A DNA stretch of 64,000 nt from Panacagrimonas sp963975245 (GTDB taxonomy: Bacteria > Pseudomonadota > Gammaproteobacteria > Nevskiales > Nevskiaceae), in NCBI GenBank assembly GCA_963975245.1, contig CAXBFJ010000011.1:1-64000 (forward strand), read 5' to 3'. Numbering within the stretch: position 1 is the first letter of the stretch; each line of letters starts with the position of its first letter. The translations under genes and the position numbers were made by a program. The notes under the pieces are model-generated. The model saw nothing but the letters and a program-made list of their open reading frames with translations, did not search any database and had not been told where the DNA came from. Positions 16,097 through 24,579 of this stretch are shown here, one piece after another.

Positions 16097-17673
16097 GATG
16101 TTGCTCCTGCACCGACAGGCCTCGCCTGTACGCCAAAATCTTCCGGAAAATAATCCAGGGCGGACAACACCGGATACGGTGTCAGGCCGCCCATGGCGCA
16201 GAGCGAGCCATCTTTCATGGTCTGACAGAGATCGCGAAGCAGTACTGTCTGTGCCGCCTGTGCCTCATCTGCCTTGCCTGCCACCAGACGATCAATCACT
16301 TCCACGCCTCGGGTCGATCCGATTCGGCAGGGCGTACATTTTCCGCAGGATTCAATGCTGCAGAATTCCATGGCATAGCGCGCCTGCGCGGCCATATCCA
16401 CCGTGTCGTCAAAGACCACGATTCCGCCATGGCCGAGCATGGCGCCGGCAGCAGCAAATGCTTCGTAGTCGAGCCGGATATCAAACTGGGATTCCGGCAG
16501 ATAGGCACCGAGCGGGCCGCCAATCTGCACCGCGCGGATCGGTCGTCCGCTGAGCGAACCACCACCAAAGTCGTACAGGAGTTCTCGCAGACTCATGCCG
16601 AAAGCCAGCTCGATGAGTCCGCCGTGGCGGATGTTGCCGGCGAGTTGAATCGGCAGGCTGCCGCGTGAACGCCCCATGCCGAAGTCCCGGTAGAACGCTG
16701 CACCCTTGTCCAGAATGATCGGCACCGAGGCGAGCGTGATGACGTTGTGAATCAGGGTTGGTTTGCCAAACAGGCCTTCCAACGCAGGCAGTGGCGGCTT
16801 GAAGCGGACTTCTCCGCGCCGGCCTTCCAGCGACTCCAGCAGGGATGTTTCCTCGCCGCAGATGTAGGCGCCGCCGCCGATCCGCAATTCGATATCGAAG
16901 ACCACCCCAGACTCACACACGCTGTCACCGAGGTAGCCGCGGTCTCGCGCTGTCGCCAATGCGTATTCGAGCGTGCGCCGCGCATGCGGATACTCGGAGC
17001 GAAGATAGATTAAGCCCCGGCTCGCACCACAGGCCAGACCCGCGATGATCATGCCCTCGATCAGCAGATAGGGGTCGCCTTCCATCAGCATGCGATCAGA
17101 GAAGGTGCCGGAATCGCCCTCGTCCGCGTTGCAGACGATGTACTTCTGCGCAGCCGACGCCTGCTGCACCGTGTTCCATTTGATGCCCGCCGGAAACGCA
17201 GCGCCGCCGCGGCCACGAAGCCCGGAATCATTGATTGCCTCAACAATTGATTCGGGCGTTTGCTGCAGCGCTCGGCGCAGGCCCGCAAAACCCTGATGGG
17301 CAAGGTAATCCTCAAGACAGCGCGGATCGGTCAGGCCGCAACGCGCAAAGCAAAGCCGCTGCTGTTGCTTCATCCACGGCAGTTCTTCGGTCAGGCCCAG
17401 ACGGAGCGGATGCTCGCCGCCATTCAGAAAATCTGCCGCCATCAGGCCGGGCACGTCCGACAGACGCACCGGGCCGTAAGCCACCCGACCTGCCGGTGTC
17501 TGCACCTCCACCATTGGCTCCAACCACAGCAGGCCACGACTTCCGTTACGGACCAGCTGCACCTTGTCTTTGAGCGGGCGAGTTGCGGCGGCAATGGCGT
17601 GTGCAATTTCATCCGCGCCGACACTCAGCGCAGCTGCATCACAAGGCACAAACACCTTGACCGGCGCACTCAT
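16093..17673 (-). CDS. fdsB: NAD-dependent formate dehydrogenase beta (diaphorase) subunit
   Basis: A NuoF-like subunit of about 526 residues. It holds FMN, NAD and a 4Fe-4S cluster and passes electrons from FdsA to NAD+. Seen are the thioredoxin-like N-terminal domain, RGRGGAAFPAG (FMN/NAD loop), CNADEGDSGTF, GAYICGEET and the iron-sulfur motif ESCGKCTPCRIG. The ATG at 17673 gives an ATGA overlap with the stop of fdsG. The longer open frame to 17766 is inside fdsG and was not used. Confidence 0.95.
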   Translation of the reverse strand: MSAPVKVFVPCDAAALSVGADEIAHAIAAATRPLKDKVQLVRNGSRGLLWLEPMVEVQTPAGRVAYGPVRLSDVPGLMAADFLNGGEHPLRLGLTEELPWMKQQQRLCFARCGLTDPRCLEDYLAHQGFAGLRRALQQTPESIVEAINDSGLRGRGGAAFPAGIKWNTVQQASAAQKYIVCNADEGDSGTFSDRMLMEGDPYLLIEGMIIAGLACGASRGLIYLRSEYPHARRTLEYALATARDRGYLGDSVCESGVVFDIELRIGGGAYICGEETSLLESLEGRRGEVRFKPPLPALEGLFGKPTLIHNVITLASVPIILDKGAAFYRDFGMGRSRGSLPIQLAGNIRHGGLIELAFGMSLRELLYDFGGGSLSGRPIRAVQIGGPLGAYLPESQFDIRLDYEAFAAAGAMLGHGGIVVFDDTVDMAAQARYAMEFCSIESCGKCTPCRIGSTRGVEVIDRLVAGKADEAQAAQTVLLRDLCQTMKDGSLCAMGGLTPYPVLSALDYFPEDFGVQARPVGAGATS

Positions 17674-18203
17674 GACCGGGCATCCGCAATGATCTGGTCG
17701 AGCCGGGCATTCGACACCCGGCCACAGAGCTGATCGTCCACCATGACCGAAGGACCCAGCGCGCAATTGCCCAGACAGTAGACCGGCTCCAGAGTCAGTG
17801 CGCCGTCTTCGGTCGTGCCATGAAATTCAATGTCCAGCGCGCTGCGCGCATGCGCCTCAAGCTGCGTTGCGCCCACCGCCTGACAGGCCTCGGCGCGACA
17901 GATGCGCAGGACATGACGTCCCGGCGCCTGGGTCCGAAAGTCCGGATAGAAACTGATCACGCCGTGGACCTCTGCCCGGGTCAGATTCAGCTCGAACGCA
18001 ATCAGCTCGACGGCCTCAGCGGGGATGAAATCCAGACGTTCCTGCACCGCGTGCAATACCGGCAGCAGAGCCCCCTGCAGATGCCCACAAGCACTGATGG
18101 CATCCTTCACGGCTTCGCGCTGCGCAGGCAACAGGCGCGCACCCGGCTCCAGCCGGATGGGAATGAGCTTTCCTGTACTGCGCTTTTTCATCGGGCCTGA
18201 CAC
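17670..18203 (-). CDS. fdsG: NAD-dependent formate dehydrogenase gamma subunit
   Basis: A 177-residue NuoE-like thioredoxin-fold subunit with the 2Fe-2S cysteines in CRAEACQ and CLGNC. It is the first gene of fdsG-B-A-fdhD-fdsD. Start choices are GTG at 18203 or ATG at 18191, and both ribosome sites are weak. Its promoter must lie in 18204-18362, shared with the divergent regulator gene. Confidence 0.93.
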   Translation of the reverse strand: MSGPMKKRSTGKLIPIRLEPGARLLPAQREAVKDAISACGHLQGALLPVLHAVQERLDFIPAEAVELIAFELNLTRAEVHGVISFYPDFRTQAPGRHVLRICRAEACQAVGATQLEAHARSALDIEFHGTTEDGALTLEPVYCLGNCALGPSVMVDDQLCGRVSNARLDQIIADARS

Positions 18204-18231
18204 CGTGAGCGATCACTATAGGATTAATAAA

Positions 18232-18315
18232 AGCCTATTTGCAGTGGGCCGCATACCCAGCGCAAACCTGTTGATAAATAATATTCTTCTGAGTTTGAGA
18301 CGCCAACAATAGGCT
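18232..18315. promoter_or_regulatory. Inverted AGCCTATT/AATAGGCT pair between fdsG and fdsR
   Basis: AGCCTATT at 18232-18239 has its exact inverse complement AATAGGCT at 18308-18315. A related ATAGG lies at 18218-18222, forming ATAGG-N11-CCTAT with the first site. The 159-base gap between divergent fdsG and the regulator is otherwise A+T-rich and must contain both promoters. The spaced inverted copies are candidate operators for the regulator. Confidence 0.4.
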
Positions 18316-18362
18316 CAAGCGCGCCGGTACTTTATGTTTTTATTTGCATATATGATGCCTCC

Positions 18363-19430
18363 ATGTTTCAGGTCTCCATCCGGCCCCAGTGGCAACTCGA
18401 CCGGGGCGCAGGTGCGCCGGAGCTGCCGCGCCTGATCGAGCTGCTGGTGCTCATTGACGAATGCGGCACCCTGCGCGAGGCCTGCCAGCGCATGGGCATG
18501 TCTTATCGCTACGCCTGGGGAATGCTGCGCGAAGGCGCTCGCGCCTTCGACATGCCGCTGGTCATCAGTCGCCGCGGTCGCGGCGCCCTGCTCAGCCCGC
18601 TGGGCGAGCGTCTGGTCTGGGCAGACCGCCGCATTGCAGCGCGCCTGACCCCGGTCTTCGACTCGCTGGCCTCGGAACTCGAAGCCGAGATCGAGCGCGT
18701 GCTCACCCATGCCAAGGGCATCATGCGTCTGCATGCGAGTCATGGATTCGCGGTGGAGTCTCTGCGCAGGCGCTTTCACGAGCAGCAGATTCCACTGGAC
18801 CTGAAGTACTGCACGAGCCTTGAAGCCGTCGCCACCCTGGCACGCGGCGGGTGCGACATGGCCGGTTTTCACGTGCCCATCGGAGAATTCCAGGGCGCCT
18901 CGCTGGCCCACTACGCCAGTCATTTGCGGGCAAAGGATATCCGCCTGATTCTGCTGGCCACCCGCAGGCTCGGCCTGATGACGGTGAAGGGCAATCCTCT
19001 TCGGATTCACACCTTGTCAGATCTGAGCCAGAACAATTTGCACATGGTCAATCGCCAGCCCGGATCCGGCACCCGGCTGCTGTTTGACCTGATGCTGCAA
19101 GCCGCTGGCGTCGATGCAAAAACACTGTCGGGATATGACGTACACGAACTCACGCATGCTGCAGTTGCCGCGTACATCGCCAGCGGCATGGCGGACGTGG
19201 GGTTCGGGGTGGAGACGCCCGCACAGAGATTCGGGCTGAACTTTGTCCCGCTGGTATCGGAACGCTACTTCTTTGCCTGCAAGGCCGGCTTCCTCGAATC
19301 GCCCACCATGCGCCCGGTGCTGGATGAACTACAAAGTGCGGAGTTTCGCGCGGTGATCAACGCCCTGCCCGGCTACGACGCCATGAACTCCGGAACAATT
19401 CTGCGCATGGACGAAGCATTTCCAGAATGA
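18363..19430 (+). CDS. FdsR-like regulator: ModE/LysR-type HTH with substrate-binding domain
   Basis: 355 residues. The N-terminal ModE/LysR-like winged helix (about 20-95, with TLREACQRMGMSYRYAW) is followed by a periplasmic-binding-protein-like domain (about 115-340, with NRQPGSGTRLLFD). This architecture is that of FdsR, the regulator next to fds operons. Divergent placement from fdsG supports control of formate dehydrogenase, possibly sensing formate or molybdenum status (inference). Its stop overlaps the start of the MFS gene as ATGA. Confidence 0.85.
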   Translation: MFQVSIRPQWQLDRGAGAPELPRLIELLVLIDECGTLREACQRMGMSYRYAWGMLREGARAFDMPLVISRRGRGALLSPLGERLVWADRRIAARLTPVFDSLASELEAEIERVLTHAKGIMRLHASHGFAVESLRRRFHEQQIPLDLKYCTSLEAVATLARGGCDMAGFHVPIGEFQGASLAHYASHLRAKDIRLILLATRRLGLMTVKGNPLRIHTLSDLSQNNLHMVNRQPGSGTRLLFDLMLQAAGVDAKTLSGYDVHELTHAAVAAYIASGMADVGFGVETPAQRFGLNFVPLVSERYFFACKAGFLESPTMRPVLDELQSAEFRAVINALPGYDAMNSGTILRMDEAFPE

Positions 19431-20605
19431 CGAAAGCGCCTGCGCGTGTACTGCCAGTGCTGGTTCTGGCGCAGCTGATTGGCACCTCGACCTGGTTTGC
19501 CGTCAACGCAGTGATGCCGGACCTGCAATCCGCCTTTGGATGGCCCGCGCGTGACATCGGCACCCTGACATCGGCCGTGCAGTTGGGCTTCATCCTTGGC
19601 GCGCTGGTCTTCGCCCTGTTGTCCATCGCAGATCGATTCTCAGCGCGGCGGGTTTTCCTGCTCTGCTCGATTGCACAAGCGCTCTGCACGCTGGCTGCGG
19701 TGTACTGCGCGGAGTCATTCGTACTGCTGTGCCTGTGGCGCGGCCTGACCGGTTTTTTCCTGGCCGGCATCTACCCCGTGGGCATGAAGATCGCCGCACA
19801 GTGGTTTCCGCAAGGTCTGGGAGCCGCGCTGGGATTTCTGGTCGGTGCGCTGGTACTGGGCAGCGCCAGCCCACATGCCTTGCGCGCGATGTCGGCGGGC
19901 TGGCCCTGGGAATCGGTTTTCTATGGCGTTGCGCTCGCAGCCCTGTTCGCCGGACTGCTTCTGCACACGCTGATTCCGGAGCCGCCCATTCGGGCGAGCA
20001 GAATCGTTGGCCTGCAGTTCCGCGCACTCTGGACCGCCATGTCCAACGCCAAAGTGCGCGCGTCCATGTTCGGCTACTTTGGCCACATGTGGGAGATGTA
20101 TTCGCTATGGGTATTGGCACCGATGATCCTGCTGACCCGCCTGTCCGACACGGTCTTGTCATGGACCGCTTTCGTGGTGCTCGGCGCGGGCGTTCTGGGC
20201 TGCGTCATTGGCGGACAGTGGGCGCGGCGCATTGGCGGCGCCAGGGTTGCGGGCATCCAGCTTTCGATCAGCGGACTGTGCTGCCTGATCTCCCCGTGGA
20301 TGCTGGAATCTGCGTTGCCGCTGTTCCTGCTTTGGATGCTAGTCTGGGGAACCACTGTCTCGGGGGACTCACCTCAGTTTTCTGCATTAACGGCCAACAA
20401 TTCGCCGCCGGAATGGGTCGGCAGCATCCTGACCCTGAGCAACTGCATCGGCTTTGGCATTTCCATCGTCAGCATTCAGCTGTTTGTGATGTTGTCAGAG
20501 ACGATCGCGCTGTCACGCCTGCTGCCGTGGCTGGCGCTTGGTCCTTTGCTAGGCCTGCTTGCACTGCGCCCGTTGCTGCGGCTTGAACAACAATCCGCCG
20601 CATAA
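19427..20605 (+). CDS. MFS transporter
   Basis: A 392-residue inner-membrane protein with about twelve hydrophobic segments and a typical MFS layout, including a short cytoplasmic loop after helix 2 (IADRFSARRVF) and a longer central loop. It is translationally coupled to the regulator through an ATGA overlap, so it is probably controlled with formate metabolism. The substrate is unknown; an organic acid such as formate is possible, but nothing in the sequence proves it. Confidence 0.8.
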   Translation: MTKAPARVLPVLVLAQLIGTSTWFAVNAVMPDLQSAFGWPARDIGTLTSAVQLGFILGALVFALLSIADRFSARRVFLLCSIAQALCTLAAVYCAESFVLLCLWRGLTGFFLAGIYPVGMKIAAQWFPQGLGAALGFLVGALVLGSASPHALRAMSAGWPWESVFYGVALAALFAGLLLHTLIPEPPIRASRIVGLQFRALWTAMSNAKVRASMFGYFGHMWEMYSLWVLAPMILLTRLSDTVLSWTAFVVLGAGVLGCVIGGQWARRIGGARVAGIQLSISGLCCLISPWMLESALPLFLLWMLVWGTTVSGDSPQFSALTANNSPPEWVGSILTLSNCIGFGISIVSIQLFVMLSETIALSRLLPWLALGPLLGLLALRPLLRLEQQSAA

Positions 20606-20646
20606 ACGCATCCCCAGGATTTACAGCAGACAGGCAATTCGCTTAT

Positions 20647-21813
20647 TCAGGTCAGCGCTGCACACATCACATCGACAACCCGATCCAGCGCCAGCTCACT
20701 GATATGCAGATGCGGCGAAAATCGCAATGCGCCGCCACGCGGCACTGCGAATATGCCTTGCCCTCGCAGAGCAGCGCTGAGCCTTTCAGGGCTGCATTGA
20801 TCTTCAGGCCGCCACGCGATCACATGCGGTGCAACAGGCTCCGCGCTCAGCCCCTGCCCCAAGCCTTTGGCAACCAGGGCATCGCGAAAGTGTGTGCTCA
20901 GTTCATTCAGGCGCTTTTCAATATGGCTAATGCCCCATGCCTGCATCTGCTGGAGCGCCGCCATCGACATCGGCACGGACAGCGGATGAGGGAACGGTCC
21001 AAAATCAAATCGTCGCGCGCCAGAACGATAGGCGGGAAGCGTCCGACCCATCGACGCGAAGTCGCAACTGGCCTCGCGCGCAAGAACTGTCTGCTCAATC
21101 GGCTCGCCACGTTCACAATGCTTTGGCGCCGCCCACAACCAGCCCAGACCGTAGGCACCCAGCAACCATTTGTGGCCGGGCACCACCACAAAATCAGGCG
21201 CGATGGTTTCCAAGTCCAAGGCCATGACACCTATCGACTGGCTTGCATCAATCACCAAGGCGGCGCCCAGGCGATGCGCTTCTGCCGCAATCTGTTCGAG
21301 ATTCAGCAGGCTGCCGTCAGCCCAGTGACAATGCGGAATACTCAGCACCGCCGTTGACGCATCCATCTGCGCCAGAACGGCCGATGTCCAGTCCTGACCG
21401 GCCTCACGAACGGCATGGCGCATGTGCGCTCCGCATGCCTCGGCCTGTTGCTGCCAGATGCCGCGATTCGACGGGTACTCTGCGTCCAGCACAATCAGAT
21501 TCTGGCCTGCATGGACAGGACAGTTGCGCGCTGCCACCGCCATCGCATAGCTCACTGATGGCGTGAAGGCCAGCGCATCGACAGATGTGTTCAGAAGCTC
21601 AGCAGCAAGCGCTCGCAACTGCTCGGTTTGAACGATCCAATCGTCCGCCCCTGCTTCCCAGGGCCGCGCACTCGCATACAGTCCCTCTTCAGCCGCGCGC
21701 GTCACACTATGCAAACGTGGCGCTAGCCCCGCGGTATTGAGGTAGATGACATCCTTCGGCACATCAAATAACTGCGCGCTGTCGTAGTTGATGATCTGTC
21801 TCGTCACTGTCAT
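20647..21813 (-). CDS. egtE: Class V aminotransferase-fold protein, probable EgtE C-S lyase
   Basis: About 388 residues of PLP-dependent fold type I, class V family. The PLP lysine is in PGHKWLLGAYG and the preceding aspartate in LVIDASQSIG. It is divergently transcribed from egtB-egtD with a 72-base gap. In ergothioneine synthesis EgtE cleaves hercynylcysteine sulfoxide to ergothioneine, and EgtE belongs to this family, so context gives the specific call. The ATG at 21813 is preferred; an upstream GTG at 21861 would add 16 basic residues that are not family-like. Other class V activities (cysteine desulfurase-like, kynureninase-like) remain possible. Confidence 0.7.
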   Translation of the reverse strand: MTVTRQIINYDSAQLFDVPKDVIYLNTAGLAPRLHSVTRAAEEGLYASARPWEAGADDWIVQTEQLRALAAELLNTSVDALAFTPSVSYAMAVAARNCPVHAGQNLIVLDAEYPSNRGIWQQQAEACGAHMRHAVREAGQDWTSAVLAQMDASTAVLSIPHCHWADGSLLNLEQIAAEAHRLGAALVIDASQSIGVMALDLETIAPDFVVVPGHKWLLGAYGLGWLWAAPKHCERGEPIEQTVLAREASCDFASMGRTLPAYRSGARRFDFGPFPHPLSVPMSMAALQQMQAWGISHIEKRLNELSTHFRDALVAKGLGQGLSAEPVAPHVIAWRPEDQCSPERLSAALRGQGIFAVPRGGALRFSPHLHISELALDRVVDVMCAALT

Positions 21814-21885
21814 GGTGTCACTATAAATACTCTTTGCGCGTGCAGACTGCCGGCGTCGCACGAAAGAACAGAAACATGGAGCGAG

Positions 21886-23178
21886 ATGCTGGATCGAATA
21901 CCCACAACCGACGATGTTCGGGCTGATCAGGATTCATCTACGGACCTGGCCGCGCAGTTCACGCAGGTTCGCAAGCAAAGTGCTTCACTGATCCGCGAGC
22001 TTTCCGCTGAAGATACGGCTTTGCAGTCCATGGCGGACACCAGTCCGGCGAAGTGGCACTTGGCCCATACCACATGGTTCTTTGAGCAGTTCCTTCTGGG
22101 GCGCGATGCCGGCTACAAGGTGCATCACCCGCGCTGGGACTTCCTGTTCAACTCCTATTATCAAAGCGTGGGCCCCATGCATTCGCGGCCACATCGCGGA
22201 CTACTGTCACGTCCCGGATTGGCAGAGATCCTAGAGTATCGAGATGTCATCGATGCACGCGTGCAGGATCTGATGAATGCCGGTCTTGATCAGGCGGCAA
22301 AAGACCTGATCGAACTTGGCCTGCACCACGAACAGCAACATCAGGAGTTATTGCTGACCGATATCAAGCATCTGCTGTCCTGCAATCCTTTGCAGCCGGC
22401 CTATCGTGACCCTGCAACGAGGCCTGCAAGCGAAACTGCAATACACGCATTGCCACTGCAGTTCCTGCAAGGCGCGCAGGGTCTCGTGGAAATCGGTCAC
22501 CAACAAGATGGCTTTGCGTTTGATTGCGAAACACCCCGACATACCGCGCTCTTGCACCCGCATGCCCTTGCCAACCGATGTGTGAGCAATGCCGAGTATC
22601 TGGCCTTCATCCGCGACGGAGGCTATCGCGAGGCGACGCTGTGGTTATCCGAAGGCTGGAATACCGTGCAGCGCGAGGGCTGGGCACATCCGCTGTATTG
22701 GTCGGACGATCTGCAAACCGAGTTCACCCTGTACGGCCCGCAGCCGATTGATCCGAACGCTCCGGTGAGTCACGTCAGTTACTTTGAAGCCGATGCCTAC
22801 GCCCGATGGGCCGGTGCGCGTCTGCCTACTGAAACGGAATGGGAATCCGCCGCAGCACCACTCGATGTCACCGGCAACTTTGTCGGCAGCGGCGCTCTGC
22901 ACCCCATGCCGCCAAGCGGCGGCGAAGGCCTCCAACAGATGTTCGGTGATGTCTGGGAGTGGACAGCCAGTCCCTACGTCAGCTATCCCGGTTTCAAACC
23001 TGCCGACGGTTCGCTGGGCGAATACAACGGCAAGTTCATGTGCGGCCAGCAGGTATTGCGCGGGGGCTCCTGCGTGACGCCCGATCGGCACATCCGTGCA
23101 AGTTATCGCAACTTCTTCTATCCCGCGGACCGCTGGCAATTCATGGGCATCCGCATCGCCAAGGACCTTGAATCGTGA
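21886..23178 (+). CDS. egtB: Ergothioneine biosynthesis sulfoxide synthase EgtB
   Basis: A 430-residue non-haem iron enzyme that uses O2 to join hercynine with a thiol (gamma-glutamylcysteine or cysteine). The N-terminal DinB-like domain shows KWHLAH (56-61) and the iron-binding HxxxHxE in HHEQQHQE (147-154). The C-terminal formylglycine-generating-enzyme-like domain ends with LRGGSCVTP and RNFFYPADRWQFMGIRIA. A GGAG site precedes the ATG. It overlaps egtD by four bases (GTGA). Confidence 0.95.
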   Translation: MLDRIPTTDDVRADQDSSTDLAAQFTQVRKQSASLIRELSAEDTALQSMADTSPAKWHLAHTTWFFEQFLLGRDAGYKVHHPRWDFLFNSYYQSVGPMHSRPHRGLLSRPGLAEILEYRDVIDARVQDLMNAGLDQAAKDLIELGLHHEQQHQELLLTDIKHLLSCNPLQPAYRDPATRPASETAIHALPLQFLQGAQGLVEIGHQQDGFAFDCETPRHTALLHPHALANRCVSNAEYLAFIRDGGYREATLWLSEGWNTVQREGWAHPLYWSDDLQTEFTLYGPQPIDPNAPVSHVSYFEADAYARWAGARLPTETEWESAAAPLDVTGNFVGSGALHPMPPSGGEGLQQMFGDVWEWTASPYVSYPGFKPADGSLGEYNGKFMCGQQVLRGGSCVTPDRHIRASYRNFFYPADRWQFMGIRIAKDLES

Positions 23179-24158
23179 AACAAGCCAGCGCAGCGCTTCA
23201 CATCGAAACCGCAGAAGATGCTGCGGAACTCATGCGTCAGGAGGTCCGGCGCGGCCTGTCGGCGCGGCCCAAGAAGCTGTCGTCGAAATATTTCTACGAC
23301 GCGCGGGGCTCTGAATTGTTCGAGCAGATTTGCGATCTTCCGGAGTACTACCTCACGCGGACCGAACTCTCGATCCTGCGCGAACAGGGCCCTGATATCG
23401 CGAATGCGGTTGGCGATGATGCAATGGTTGTCGAATACGGCAGCGGCAGCGGCACCAAGACCGGACTGTTGCTCGATGCACTTCAGTCGCCGGTGGCTTA
23501 CGTCCCCATCGAGATTTCCGAAAGCGCACTCAATGGCAGCCTTGAGGAGCTCGGCACTCGTTTCCCCGACATTGAAATGCTGCCCATGTGCGGCGATTTC
23601 ACGCGGCCGCTTAGCCTGCCGAGACCCACGCAACGCAAGCCGGCGCGCCGCCTGATTTTCTTCCCGGGCTCGACCATCGGCAATTTCGAGTACAGCGATG
23701 CCATCCGCCTGCTCTCGGTCATGCGCTCGCAAATGGACGCGCAAGGGCTGGCGCTGATTGGCATTGACCTGAAGAAGGACGCTGCCGTGATTGAGGCGGC
23801 CTACAACGACAGCGCAGGCGTGACTGCGGCATTCACGCTGAACATGCTCCATCACCTGAATCGCGAAGCGGACACCAATTTCAATGTGAGTCAGTTCGAG
23901 CACTGCGCTCGCTACAACCCGCTTCCGGGGCGCATCGAAACGCATATCCGCAGCCGCCGTGATCAGACCATTGCCATGGGTGGCTCGCAGATTGCCCAGT
24001 TTGCAGCCGGAGAAAGAATGCTCGTCGAATATAGCTGCAAGTATTCGCCGCAAGACTTCGCCGGCATGGCCGGCAAGGCGGGCCTGAAGGTCGTAAACAG
24101 CTGGACCGATGCGGAGCAGCTCTTTTCGCTTCAGCTGCTCAGCAGGGCCGACGGCTAA
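23175..24158 (+). CDS. egtD: L-histidine N-alpha-methyltransferase EgtD
   Basis: A 327-residue SAM-dependent methyltransferase that trimethylates histidine to hercynine, the first step of ergothioneine synthesis. It shows the family N-terminus (KKLSSKYFYDARGSELFEQI), the SAM loop VEYGSGSGTKT and FFPGSTIGNF. The GTG start overlaps the egtB stop. EgtA and EgtC are not present nearby, as in many proteobacteria. Confidence 0.95.
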   Translation: MKQASAALHIETAEDAAELMRQEVRRGLSARPKKLSSKYFYDARGSELFEQICDLPEYYLTRTELSILREQGPDIANAVGDDAMVVEYGSGSGTKTGLLLDALQSPVAYVPIEISESALNGSLEELGTRFPDIEMLPMCGDFTRPLSLPRPTQRKPARRLIFFPGSTIGNFEYSDAIRLLSVMRSQMDAQGLALIGIDLKKDAAVIEAAYNDSAGVTAAFTLNMLHHLNREADTNFNVSQFEHCARYNPLPGRIETHIRSRRDQTIAMGGSQIAQFAAGERMLVEYSCKYSPQDFAGMAGKAGLKVVNSWTDAEQLFSLQLLSRADG

Positions 24159-24233
24159 GCGCAGGCCTGAACCCGGCTTTCTGTAGACCTCAGTCTCTTT
24201 CCAGGCAGCCGCGCACCCGCCCCACTGCGCGGA

Positions 24234-24473
24234 TCAGATGCTGTAGATGAGTTTCGACAGAGGAGTGCGTTCCGGAAAATCGGAGCGGATGACGACACCG
24301 AACAGGGATTCTGCGCCACGGATGCTGCGCTCATCATGGAGCATGCGCGTGACTTTCCAGCCCAGGTCATGGGCGTGTTGAATCACCTGCTCGCACCGCT
24401 CCACATGGGCGCGATACTGCCCATAGCGCTGGCGCGCCACAATCGTCCGCTTGCTGATCTGATCCAAGGTCAT
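24234..24473 (-). CDS. Small conserved-looking ORF downstream of boxB, unknown function
   Basis: A 79-residue hydrophilic protein. The ATG at 24473 is 8 bases from a perfect AGGAGG; the ATG at 24479 is too close to it. It has no signal peptide or membrane segment. Basic and aromatic residues dominate the first half. It lies 106 bases past the boxB stop on the same strand and probably ends the boxC-boxB transcript. I do not recognise the family. The strong ribosome site and operon position support a real gene. Confidence 0.6.
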   Translation of the reverse strand: MTLDQISKRTIVARQRYGQYRAHVERCEQVIQHAHDLGWKVTRMLHDERSIRGAESLFGVVIRSDFPERTPLSKLIYSI

Positions 24474-24579
24474 GCGCATTGCCTCCTGCCTGTTGCGACG
24501 CAAGTATGCCCCGGCCCCGCTCGAATTCAAGAAACCGGCGCTTTGCAAACCGCTTGCAAGCGCCGTGCCGCATTGCCCA

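Noticed and set aside
24209..24232. 7-bp GC hairpin (24209-24215 with 24226-24232) between egtD and the small ORF
   Set aside because: No T-tract on either strand, and a 10-base loop; not good enough for a terminator call.
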